A DNA stretch of 64,000 bases from Boesenbergia rotunda (lineage: Eukaryota; Streptophyta; Magnoliopsida; Zingiberales; Zingiberaceae): positions 124,001 to 188,000 of the forward strand of contig JAGFNQ010007656.1 in the NCBI GenBank assembly GCA_024364735.1. The letters run 5' to 3'. Under the pieces are notes generated by a model that was not told the origin of the DNA, ran no database searches, and saw nothing but the letters and a program-made list of their open reading frames with translations. The translations under genes were made by a program, and so were the position numbers. Positions 34,501 to 45,978 of the stretch are shown piece by piece; within the stretch, counting starts at the first letter, position 1; each line of letters opens with the position of its first letter.

Positions 34501-36150
34501 TAGAGGAGATGGATGGAGTTCCTGAAAGATTATGACTGTACTATTTGCTACCATCCATGGAAAGCTAATGTGGTTGCTGATGCACTGAGCAGAAAATCCT
34601 GGAGTGTTCTGGCTTGTCACCGGGTTATGGTCATAGACTTGATTCAGAGCTTCTCAGAGTTCGGACTAGAGGAGCAGGGTCAGATAGAGAAAGGGTTGTT
34701 GGTGACTATGGTTGCTCAGTCTTCGATCAGGATGAGGATCAGAGAGGCTCAGGCTACTGATCATCATCTGCAGTTCTTAGGCAGCCGGATAGCCTCAGAG
34801 TAGTAGACTGACTTTACACGAGATGACGAGGGTATTCTATACTTCCGAGAGAGATTGTGCGTACCTAAGTCACATCCGGTCTTAGAGGAGTTGCTTTAGG
34901 AGGCTCATCGATCTCGGTTTGCTATACATCCTGGCGGAACCCGTATGTACCGAGATTTGAGACGTTCCTACTGGTGGAACGGTATGAAGAAAGACTTCGT
35001 GGATTTTGTTGCTAAATGTCTTGTGTGCCAGCAGGTGAAGGCCGAGCATCAGAGACCTGCTGGATAACTTCAGAAGATCCCTATTCCTGAGTGGAAATGG
35101 GAGCACATTACTATAGATTTCGTTGTGGGATTACCAAGGTCTCGTAGAAGACACGATGCGATTTGGGTGGTCATTGATTGATTAACCAAATCCCCTCATT
35201 TCTTGGGGATTCAGAGGACAGATTCATTGGACAAGCTGGCAGAGTTGTACTGCCGTGAGATTATCAGACTACATGGTGTTCCTCTGAGCATCATATCAGA
35301 TAGAGACCCGCGTTTCACTTCACGGTTTTGGCAGAGTTTGCAATAGGCCATGGGTACCAAGCTTCGATTCAGTACAACCTTTCATCCGTAAATGGATGGA
35401 TAGTCTGAGCGTACCATTCAGACGCTGGAGGATTTGTTGAGATCCAGCGTTATGGACTTTGGAGGCAACTGGGAGGATCACCTGCATTTGGTTGAGTTTG
35501 CCTATAATAATAGCTATCATTCGGCTATTCAGATGACACCTTTCGAGGCGTTGTATGGTAGAGCTTGCAGGACACCCACCCTCTGGGAGGAGGTTGGGGA
35601 ATCTCAGTTCCTAGGTCCTCAGAGTGTTCAACGTGACGTAGAGCTAGTCCGTATTATCAGATGCAAACTATCAGAGGCTCAGGATCGTTAGAAGAGTTAT
35701 GCAGATAGGAGACGCAGACCATTGGAGTTCTCCGTGAGCGATCATGTATTCTTACGAGTGTCACCCACGAAAGGGGTGAGGAGGTTTGGTTTTCTAGGTA
35801 AGCTAGCTCCACGCTACATTAGACCGTTCCAGATTTTGGAGCGGATTGGAGCAGTAGCGTATCGTTTGGCATTACCACCGTCTTTGGCTGGAGTTCACGA
35901 TGTCTTTCATGTTTCCATGTTGAGGAAATATGTACCAGATCCTACACATGTGTTATCGGAGATGCCAATCATACAGCCAGACGCGACCTATGAGGAGGTG
36001 CCTATGCGGATTCTGGACCGCAAGGAGCATCAGTTGAGGAACAAGACAGTTCGGTTGGTCAAAGTTGGTTGGCGGCACCACTCTGATGAGGAAGCTACTT
36101 GGGAGCTCGAGGATTCGATCAGAGCTCGCTACGCTCATCTATTTACTTGA
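34501..36150 (+). pseudogene. pol: Tekay integrase and chromodomain, many stops
   Basis: Starts with the RNase H tail, then the His/Cys zinc region (AIHPGGTRMYRDL, CLVCQQVKAEH), the DDE core (Asp in ITIDFVVGLP, Asp in ISDRDPRF, the Glu region near 35405) and the GPY/F module (PRYIRPFQILERIG). The chromodomain (about 35990-36130) ends with TWELEDSIRARY. Stops lie at 34501, 34801, 34804, 34897, 35179, 35344, 35389, 35401 and 35689. Comparison with the younger copy at 52878-54518 shows most fit CAG to TAG, CAA to TAA or CGA to TGA. Confidence 0.92.
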
Positions 36151-36300
36151 GGTGCGTATGGTTAGTTTTTGTTCAGTATTTATATTATATCTACATTGTT
36201 GATACAGGTTGTTGATATCTGTTGTTGTTGACTAGTACCTGTTGAGGTGACTAGTATTTGTTGTGGTTTACTAGCTAAATTTGGGGATCAAATTTTTGTT

Positions 36301-36312
36301 AGTTGGGGAGAA
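36301..36312 (+). promoter_or_regulatory. Polypurine tract of the truncated Tekay
   Basis: AGTTGGGGAGAA directly before the LTR start TGTTAAATACC. Confidence 0.85.
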
Positions 36313-38684
36313 TGTTAAATACCGAGTTTAGGGGGCTAAATGGAAAAATATAAGGGTTTCATTGTAATTTTTTTGAACTTTGAGGGTTTATTTGCAAAAT
36401 GCAAAAAAAATATAAACCCTAAAAATTCCCTCCCTATATATGTTCCTATTCCCGTTTCAGTTTTCTCCTGATCTCCTCTTTCCGCCCGACGCGCACGACA
36501 CGGTCGAGCGACATCGCCGGCGACCAAGAGCCCCACCGCCGCCGATCGTTTCTTTTCCTCCTAGATCTAGCCGGTGCCGAGATTCCATCACAGAGGGCTC
36601 GCAACTCCGGCGTCAATGTTTGGGCACTTCTCCTTCAGACCCGATTAGGTAGGTCCTTAGATATGGGATTATTAGGTCTTTCTTGTTCCCAATTTTTTGG
36701 TAATTGTTGAATCTGTGGTAGATTTTTGGTGTTGTTCTTGATGGATGTAGTCTATAGATAGGGCTTATGATTGTTCTATTTTTTTGTAATTAAATTAGGA
36801 AGAAAGAATGAGTTTTGTTTAATGAATTTGATATGTTCTGTTAATTCTTGATTTTTGGTTGAGCTTACCGTAAGCCAAAGGAGCCAATTAGGTTGGTAAT
36901 GATGAATTGGTTTGGGTTAAGCTTAGGCTAAATCTAAGTTAAACCTAACCTCAATAAATAGGGGCAATTTATAATTAATCATTTACTTTAGCTTAATTAA
37001 ATGATTACGACAATTAAGCTTAACCTTAATACGGTTTAGAGATTTGTTTAGTTAATTATTACTATTGTAAATAGCTAAACATCGTATCCTTTGATACAGG
37101 ACCTTGATTTGGACTTGTTCGGTTGATTGTGGAAGGTTCTCTTCGTTTATGAAATTCTTCAATAAAAGGCGGGTACTTCTCCTTTGTACTCGTGTAGTTC
37201 TTTTACCTTAAAACATGACTGTTTTATGTCTAAATAGGTTGCTTGACATTATTCCCTATTGTTTTCTTATTTTAACATCACCGTTGATACTTTCTTCGTT
37301 GATCTTCGAGTATTCAAAATTGTATCCGTGCAGTCTCCTGTTGTTTTCTGTTCTGTAAAGTGCCGCTTGTACGCGAGTACTTAGAAGTCCATTAAACACA
37401 ATTAGGTTTATTTGACATTAGAAATATCCTACCTAGTAGTGTAGATACATAATCGTTGGTTTTCGATTCCTGGTTGGTTGTATCGGTGCATCGTTGATAC
37501 TTGTTAGATTTTGTTGCATCGTTGTTACTTGTTGGATTTTGTTGCATCGTTGTTTTCCGGTTGTTCGTGCATCTTGTAGCATGCACCATATCTGCATGTT
37601 GCATACTAACGACTGTTGGGCTTCCATATGATTAAGTCGTCGTTAGTCATTTAGTTGCTCAGTTCACTCAACCACTTGTTGTCGTGGTAGTTGCTAGAGT
37701 AAGAGCAATTGTCCTGTTAGCCACACATGTTGCAGTTGTAGGCATGCAGTGACACCCTCACAGTTGTCTTCGAGGGATACTAGCGTTGTTGATAGCTCCC
37801 CCTATATATCGGGGTTTGAGCAGTTGGCTCCCCAACATCTTGTCCACTCAACCACACATTTCTGTGGTATTCGTTGGAGCGCGTATAGTTGTCACAACCC
37901 TACCACTTGGTCACACAGATGTGATGTGGTGGCGACTTGACTAGCGTTAGGAGTGACACATGTCATTGCATCATATGCATTTATTGCATTTATGCATTTT
38001 CTTATGCTTGTTGCATTAATATGAGTTATGGTTGCTGCATTTGGTTGACATGCATGTATGTTTTGATATTATGATATTATGAAGTTCCTCGTCCCTACTT
38101 AGTTGTCGTTTTGTTTTATGCCATGTTGTTTTATATGTTATACATGTTTAGGTATTCTTATATTTATTATGGACTGTACCATGTTGATTCTCAACATAGT
38201 TATCTTTTATTATGTCATGCAATTATCGACTCATATACCCGCAGAGTCCGCCCAGACATGCCACCCCCGCATTCTCTTTTTGTTTCAGATAGCAGGTAGT
38301 TGCATTTCTTAGAGCCAGGAGAGGATCCAGTTGCCAGTCCCCGGTGTTGAGTTGTTTCCGTATTTGGTTTAGTTGCTTTATTTTCAGCACTTGGTGAGTT
38401 TCACATTTTATTTGTTTATCAGGTATCGGACTGGTTTTGTCGTTATTATCGAGACATTTGAGTTCTCTTTGGTTGTGGTTTCTTTTATGTTTAAAGTGGC
38501 AGAGCCACCCGTTATCTTTCCTATTGATTTAATAACTGCATAGTTGTGTTTATTTTCTTTATTTCGTGATGCTAGCCGCTTGTGGCTAAGTTATATGGGT
38601 GAGAGTGTATGTATTATTTGTCCCAACTTGTCCGCGTACAGGGGAGATGCTGCCCGATTTTCTAGTAAGCATGTGCCTTTATAT
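36313..38684 (+). repeat. 3' LTR of the truncated Tekay, right end lost
   Basis: Starts TGTTAAATACC. A TATA-like CTATATATG lies near 36434, followed by a GC-rich leader and a GTAGGT donor-like site near 36650. Alignment by eye with the sense LTR of the element at 49842 runs to about 38663 (CCGATTTTCTA), after which the expected terminal 40 bp ending GTGACA is absent. Confidence 0.82.
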
Positions 38685-38737
38685 TTCTAAAGTTCTTAAA
38701 TTTGTTTTTAAATAACTTTTTAGGTTATTACAATTAC
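38685..38737 (+). repeat. 53-bp direct repeat, right copy
   Basis: Identical to 32791-32843. It leads straight into the hAT transposase start at 38739. Confidence 0.95.
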
Positions 38738-38738
38738 A

Positions 38739-41152
38739 ATAGCAAACAATCCATCTTCGATAACATCAGTTACTCAACTTGAATTCGAGATTCTTAGAAG
38801 AAAGTCAAATGACATCGGATGGGAGTTTGGGATGTTAATTGATCCTAAGAACCTCGACAAAATTAAATGCAAGCTGCGTGGAAAAATAATATCAGGAAGA
38901 GTATATAGGATCAAGGAGAACATAGGAAATATACCTGGAAATATATCTGGTTGTTGAAAAACATCTCAAGAAGAAAAAAAGTGCAAACAGGCTATTTTAG
39001 AAGGGAGGAACAGAAAGAAGAACAAAATAATAGAACAACAAAGTTGTAGAGTAGTGGTGACTATTTCTCCTGATGAAGAAGAAGGTTCTGAAATTAAAGG
39101 GATAGATCCATCTAAAAAACCTATTTGTCTTGGCCCCATAGATATATTTACATCAGCAATTGCTCCAGAAAATATGTTCTAGTGGGAGTAAAATGTTTCG
39201 CTAAAAAAATATAAATGAGGCTCTTTTCAAAGAGAGAGCTTAACAAGTTCTACAATATGTTGGGAGATGAATTTATGAAAATGGAATCTCATTCAATCCC
39301 ATTGATAATGATAGCTTCAAGCAACTAATGAAAGCAGTGGGTCAATTTAGACCAGGATTCAAGCCTCTAACTCAATATCAACTAAGGAAACAACTGTTAA
39401 AAGCTGAAGTTGAAAGAACAAAACAACTGCTAAAGAAACATGAAGAAGAATAAGCAATGAATGGATGTTCGATCACAATAGATGCATGGAGTGATAGAAA
39501 AAGAAGAAGCATTTTAAATTTGTGTTAATTACAAGGAGGGTACTAAATTTTTAGAGTCCAAGGAGTCTTCAGATAAGGCACATATAGTTGAACTTATTTT
39601 TGAGTATGTTAACAAGTGTGTTGAACAAGTAGGAGCTCAAAATATTGTTCAGATTTTAATAGGCAATGCCACCAACAATATGGTTACAGCTAAATTGATG
39701 AAACATAAGTGGCCTGGGATGTTTTGAAGTTCATGTGCAACTCACATTGTTAATCTCATGTTTGAAAGTATTGGCAAGCATCCAAGCAATCCAAATCTTT
39801 TACTATTTTCATTTATGCTTACCATAAGACTTTATCATTGATAAGAAGTTTCACGAAGAAAAGAGACATAGTCCAGCTAGGAGTTACCAGGTTTGCATCA
39901 AATTTTCTCACATTGCAAAGTGTGATTGGAAAAAAAGTAAGTTTAAAGGTCATGATTTACATGTGTAAAACATGTAAATAATCAAAGACAAATAAAGGAA
40001 AATTGACTTACTCTACTGTGATGAGCATGAGTTTTTGGAATGGTATGACACTTTGTCTGAAAATATTTGTTCCTTTAGTTAGAGTTCTTCGATTGGTAGA
40101 TAGAGATAGAAATTATCAATGGGGTTTCTATATGGGGAGCTTCTTCAAGCTAAAGAAGATATCAAGGTGGCCCTGAACAATGTGGAATCAAATTATCAGC
40201 CTATCATAGCAATTATTGAGTCAAAAATTAAGGATAGACTTGATACATCATTGCATACTACTATCTTTTTGTTAAATCCCTATTTTTACTATGAAGATAG
40301 TTCCATTGCTCTTTATGAGGAGGTCGCAATGGAGATTTTTGAATGTATAGCAATTTCGCATGTTAATGAGTTAGATCTACAAGATACAATTATTAATAAT
40401 GAATTTGAAAAATATAGAGACAAAACTGGATTATTTGGAAAAATACTGGCAGCAAAAGCATATGAAAAAAATGATGATACATTTAATCCATGTGCATGGT
40501 AAAGTGCATATGGTGCTTATACACCTAACTTGCTAAGAGTGACATTTAGGATACTTTCATTAACTACAAGTGCATCTAGTTGTGAAAGAAATTGGAATAC
40601 GTTTGAAGGAGTAAGTTTTAAACTTTAAATCTTTATTCTTTAATCAAAGTAAAGTATATATTCATGTTACTAACTTTAATATTTACTCTTTTTTTAGATT
40701 CACACAAAGAAAAGAAACAGGTTGGATGCCAACAAATTGAACAATCTAATATTTGTCTAATTTAATGCTAGATTGTTGAACAAACAAAAAAGAGAAAAAG
40801 AAAGGAATGTCGATGTCCTTCTTGCAAAAGATGATTCAAATGCACAAGGTTGGATTGTGGATGGTGGGGAAGATAATGAAGTTAAACTAGGTTCTGAGCT
40901 CACATGGCAAATGGTTGATAAAGCAAGTGGAGTAGATGAAAATCTACAACCCCAAAGAAGCTCTAGAGTAAGAGAACTTCATGATCGGATGATTTTGAAT
41001 CCAATGAAGAAGAGGAGGAACACAATGATGATATTGAGTTTGTGTCCGATGAAGACCAAGTTGTTGAAAATTATGGAGAAGAAAAGTAGAATAAATTTTA
41101 AGAAGCAGTTTGTGTCTGATGATATTGAATATGTGTCTATGATATTTTATTA
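38739..41152 (+). pseudogene. hAT transposase
   Basis: A cut-and-paste transposase. The likely start codon reads ATA (38739-38741) with an Asn/Ser-rich N-terminus after it. A BED zinc finger follows (GWEFGMLIDPKNL, KIISGRVYRIKE), in which one expected Cys is Arg. A DUF659-like segment (ITIDAWSD, then IGNATNNM) lies near 39470-39760. The C-terminal dimerisation domain has LSLTTSASSCERNWNTFE (about 40555-40610). An intron at 40611-40697 (GTAAGT to TTTAG) joins to an HTKKRNRLD motif. Numerous stops and frame changes show it is inactive. Confidence 0.88.
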
Positions 41153-41288
41153 GTGTAATATTGAAGTTTGAACTCATTTTAAATTTGAGTTTGTGTTCTA
41201 TGACTATAATATTTTATTAGTTATGTAATTTTGAAGTTTAAACTCATTTTAAATTTGATATTATTATGTTGGACTTAGAGTTATAATA

Positions 41289-44200
41289 TGACACGCCCCG
41301 AGACCTAGGAGCCGATGTTCCAATATAAAATTAGACAGAATCTCCCCTGTCCGACAGACAATTTACATATATAAACAACACACACAATAATAATTTGGCC
41401 TCAGGTCTCAAAATCAAGATATAACATAACCATAACACAAAATAAATCATACCTGATGCAAACCGGTCCGACTTACAACAAAAACAACAAACACATAGTC
41501 CATCAGAGGACTCAAAAATACAATACCAAGACAAATGAAACGCGATACAAGTTCCACAACATAAAACCAATACAACCCAAATAATACGATGTAAGGAAAC
41601 ATAACTACGCAGAAGCACCCATCACTGGAGTTGTAGGGACCTGGGACTGGCAACTGGGGCTCTCCTGGAGACCAATCAACCTAGAAACAAAAATATGGCA
41701 ATGGTGGTGAGTCTAAATAAACTCAACGGATGCCGAAATAGATATGCATAGCAAGCTATAAATAACAATAAGAATTACGCTGATACAGTCTCGAGTATAG
41801 GGGATAAAACCTAACTGAAACCTAAGAGTGAATACATACCAGAGTCCGTCTATCCTGCAGATAGGTGTAATCAATCCCCTATATAACCTCAAGAATAACA
41901 CACAATCCAAATGTGTATGTCACCTGTAAGGGCATGTCAAATATATACAACACTCAAACACAACAAGCACCTACAAAGGTGCAAAGCATCCTATACACCC
42001 GATGCAATGATCTGTTCTGTACACACCTCAACCACCACCAGACCGGCGGTCGGGTGAACAGATAAGTCAACCACTCATGGTTGCATAAAGAAGCCAAACA
42101 CCTGTGGCGTGCAACATATAAAACCCAATACGCGTGGGGTATGCAAATATGATGCCTAGCACCTGTGGCAATGCAATATGCATCCCAGCACCTGTGGCTA
42201 TGCAAATATGACGCCTAGCACCTTTGACGGATGCAATATGTAGTCCAACACCTGTGGCTATGCAAATATGGTGCTCAGCACCTGTGGCAATGCAATATGT
42301 AGCCCAACACCTGTGGTTATGCAAATATGACGCCTAGAACCTGTCGCGGATGCAATATGTAGCCCAGTACCTATGGTTATGCCAATATGATGCCCAGCAC
42401 CTGTTGCAATACAAGTATGTAGCCCAGCACCCGTGGCTATGCAAATATGACGCCTAGCACCTGTGGCGGATGCAGTATGTAGCCCAGCACCTGTGGCTAT
42501 GCAAATATGATGCCCAGCACCTGTGGCAATACAATATGTAGCCCAGCACCTATGGTTATGCAAATATCATGCCCAGCATCTGTGGCAATGAAATATGTAG
42601 CCCAGCACTTGTGGCTATGCAAATATGACACCTAGCACCTGTGGCGGATGGAATATGTAGCCCAAAACCTGTGGCTATGCAAATATGATGCCCAGCACTC
42701 GTGGCAATGCAAGTATGATGCCTAGCACTCGTGGCGATGCAAATATGCAACCTCAAGCATGACTGGGGACGGGCTCAGACCTTAGGGGAGCCGATGGTCT
42801 CCATCATGATCATAGCATCATGCTAATAGCTTAATCAAACCAGAAACCTGTCTACGTGACGGGCTCAGACCCTAGGGGAGCCGATGATTGCCAGTATGCA
42901 ATCGTACAGAGCCTACGACTCAGTATGCAACCTAGAGGGTAAAGTATACCAACAGCATCCTCCTCACTAACCAGGTTCTCGACCACACATCGGTGGGAAA
43001 AGTATAGGTCTAACACATGTATCAATACCTAACAACTTTACTCTAGGTATCCATACAAGATACATTTAAAAATCAATCCAACTGTAGATACAAAGTCACC
43101 TATCACCATATCTAAGAACATATGGACGCCATAGCAAATATCGAGACTGTATGGAACTAAATAGGAGTCATCTAAGCAATAGATATCTGATCAAAATACA
43201 CAAAGGCAGGCATAGCGTATAAACTTACTGTTATACATAACAAACTATGCATAATAGTAAGACAGTATCTAAAAAGATAAGTCAGGGGTACCCGCCTCAA
43301 AGTAGGAGTCAGTATACGTAGGGAACCTCCTGCCCAAAGGTCCGCAACCAATCAAGGACCTGCATCGGTAGGTGTTATTTAGCTACTACTATATGAATTA
43401 ATAGCTAAATCCAAAATATAGCTCAACTGTAGACCAGATGATAAAACCAGCCCCTAACTAAGCCAACCTAATCCCAACAAGATCAACAGCAAATGATTCA
43501 TTATCACAATCAAATCCTCCATATATTCATCCAGTACATATCAGATCTCAAATCTACAATTACACTCGGAACATCATCCAAGGCTAAACAACCACTTCCT
43601 AGATCGGGTACTCCCATACCAACCAAGGACTAGCCTGCACAAATAAAGCTCGTGGATCAAAAAAAATCAAACACAAATTCTACATGTTCACATCCAAGTA
43701 CCAAAACCCAATATAGGATTAGCACTAATCTCATTTCTTCCATGAATTCAGCTCACAGTAGAACCACAAGAAATAAAACATAGCCACTCAAAAAAAAGCT
43801 AGCAGATCATATTTGTAAACCCAAGAAACGACACTAATCCAATTAGGAACAAATATCAACTCCACCTACTGATGTACAACACTATCATCAAGCTTCTTCA
43901 ATTCAACTGTTACCTCTCCATGAAATCAAATCAAAAACACATACCCGATCATCCGAAACCCCCATCACAAATCGAGCGCCCATAGAATAATTGAGACAGC
44001 ACACAGAACTACATGCACAACTCCAAAAAATATAAACAAGAAAAAAAAATCGGGACAGATACACACAGAGCTAACCATGAATGAAGACTATGATCTTGCC
44101 TGGGTTGATGCTGCCGCACCACTTCTTGGAACTACCAAAAACAAAACTAGTAGACAGATCGACCATGAATAATCCCTAAATCCGAGATAGTCACTTCCCA

Positions 44201-44822
44201 AGCCCTAGTTCGCTGAATTGCTCGAAGACCACTGCGATCGAAGGGAACAATTTGCCATTAAGGTCCGCTAAGACAAAATGCCTAACACCATATTGGATCT
44301 ACTCGATCCCATAGGTCCACTACGTGAGAAAAGAGGAGCTCGACACTTACCGCAAGTTGATATCCAATGGCTGGCTCTGACGACGGCGATACCCCACTCA
44401 ACGACTCCCAACCTAGCAGACCTTGATTAGGTAGGGCTAGGGCAACGACCTCCGATCATGCGAAGAAAACCCCTGCGGTGTGAGATGAACGGAGGAGAAG
44501 ATAAAAAAACGAAGAAGGAGGAGAGAAAAGGATCGAAAGGTGGGGTGGAGGAGTCGGCGAAGAAGAGGAATTCGGCCGAAAACTTCGATGCGGCCGAAGA
44601 AGAAAGGAAAAGAGGGTTTATAAGTGAGGCTACATTTATAATTAAGCCCAAAGACTTTAATTAATTACAATTGCATCCTTAACTTTGAGTTTTTGTTATC
44701 CTTTCCTCTGAAATTTCAAATTTTAATCCATTTACACCACTTTAAATTTCGTCCAAAGGATCAAAACCCTAAAATAATTTACGAAAAATTTTCTAGACCA
44801 GGGTAAAATGTCGTATTTAACA
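41289..44822 (-). mobile_element. Solo Tekay LTR, 3534 bp
   Basis: Plus-strand ends TGACACGCCCCGAG and TTTAACA, with TAATA on both sides (41284-41288 and 44823-44827). Removing it restores hAT 3' sequence identical to the copy at 45650-45700. Minus-strand reading matches the LTR of the Tekay at 49842. Candidate splice donor (44350) and acceptor (41681) lie inside. Confidence 0.94.
42066..42765 (-). repeat. Roughly 60-bp tandem repeat in the solo LTR
   Basis: About eleven units alternating CCTGTGGCTATGCAAATATG and CCTGTGGCAATGCAATATG. The minus-strand frames made of His/Cys/Ala repeats are by-products. Confidence 0.9.
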
Positions 44823-44827
44823 TAATA

Positions 44828-44960
44828 TGTGATTTATTATGTTAATTATGTTGATACCGATTAATCCGCCTAGCGCCGCATATCCCCACCTAGGCGGCCT
44901 AGACACTAGGCGCTAGTCTAGCGCCCGACTAGCGCCTAGCGAATTTTAGAACCTTTAATT
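44828..44960 (+). repeat. hAT 3' terminal region
   Basis: Continuation of hAT after the solo LTR. It contains CCTAGCG/GGCGCTAG subterminal motifs and ends near TTTTAGAACC. Confidence 0.75.
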
Positions 44961-45388
44961 ATAATCTAATCATAATTCAACATCCGTTTCGCATGTGGCA
45001 CACGACAAGGATACAAAGTCAAAGGACTAAGCCAAATGCTAATCCGCAACAATATCAACTCTAAGATCCAACATCCCAAAATGGAAAACTACTTGGTAAA
45101 CAAATCAACAACATAAGTCAATATCCTATAACATATGGCATATTTATTCAACTCCTTTAACACATAGCAAGGTTAGATTAAATTCCCATATTTAATTTGG
45201 ATTTATCCTAATTGTGATTAATTTATTAACCCCTTAGTTTAATGATTAGCATCAGTCCAGCAAAATCATTAGGATTAGGTTTCATCACTACCTAACCCAA
45301 GCATGGCTCATGGCAAGCTTACTAACCAATTGGGCTGCCAAACATCCCTAACCATGTCAAGCCCCAAATTTGAAGCTCACAGCCAAAA
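44961..45388. other. Spacer between two hAT 3' ends
   Basis: AT-rich, no gene seen. Parts near 45170-45370 resemble words in Tekay LTRs (TTAATTTGG, GATTAGGTTT), but I cannot assign it. Confidence 0.45.
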
Positions 45389-45775
45389 GTATTGAGTTTA
45401 TATCCAATGAAGACCAAGTTGTTGAAAATTATGGAGAAGAAGAAGTAGAATAAATTTGATATTGACTTTGTGTCCGATGATATTGAGTTTGTGTCTATGA
45501 TATTTTATTAGTATAATTTTGAAGTTTGAACTCATTTTAAATTTGAGTTTGTGTTCTATGACTATGATATTTTATTAGTTATGTAATTTTAAAATTTTAA
45601 CTCATTTTAAATTTAATGTTATTGTGTTGGAGACTTCGAGTTATAATATGTGATTTATTATGTTAATTATGTTGATACCGATTAATTCGCCTAACACCGC
45701 CTAATCCCCGCCTAGGCAACCTAGGACCTAGTCTAGCGCCTGACTAGCGCTTAGCGAATTTTAGAACCTTGTCCT
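45389..45775 (+). mobile_element. Second copy of the hAT 3' end
   Basis: Matches 41030-41288 joined to 44828-44957 (transposase tail, AT-rich 3' part and terminal CTAGCGCC motifs) without the solo LTR. It ends TTTTAGAACCTTG. Confidence 0.85.
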
Positions 45776-45978
45776 CTTTTTTTTTCAAATAACAAGATAC
45801 AAGCTTTGTAAAATAAGAAGTTTAGGCTAATAATGACATTCGTATTAAAACTTGTAGATATAATAACAAGAGATAACTTTATTACTATTTTCCCAGCAAC
45901 AAGTTGTCTATTTTTCTTTATGTGATATTCAATCCAAACTTTTGATCTTGTAATTGGTGTATCTGTAGGACTTACATT
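45776..45978. other. AT-rich interval, nothing recognised
   Basis: No gene or repeat recognised before the copia remnant. Confidence 0.5.

Larger units (their letters stand above)
32844..38684 (+). mobile_element. Truncated Tekay/Del element inside hAT
   Basis: Plus-strand order: about 230 bp beginning TGTAACGACCCGG that do not match the element's own LTR start, then protease, RT, a partial RNase H, integrase with chromodomain, PPT (36301-36312) and an LTR starting TGTTAAATACC (36313). The 5' LTR and gag are missing, and the LTR lacks about its last 40 bp. It is flanked by 53-bp direct repeats, not by a 5-bp duplication. Confidence 0.85.
31905..44960 (+). mobile_element. hAT DNA transposon, interrupted twice
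   Basis: Left end near GTTCTAAAAAATG (31910) and right end near CGAATTTTAGAAC (44955) are inverted matches. Subterminal CCTAGGCG and GGCGCTAG motifs occur on both sides, including a perfect 18-bp palindrome at 31920-31937. A broken transposase (38739-41152) lies between. Insertions: a truncated Tekay element (32844-38684) and a solo Tekay LTR (41289-44822). I could not find a convincing 8-bp target duplication, so the exact ends are uncertain. Confidence 0.72.

Noticed and set aside
42067..42756. Minus-strand frames rich in His, Cys and Ala repeats
   Set aside because: By-products of the roughly 60-bp repeat inside a solo LTR.
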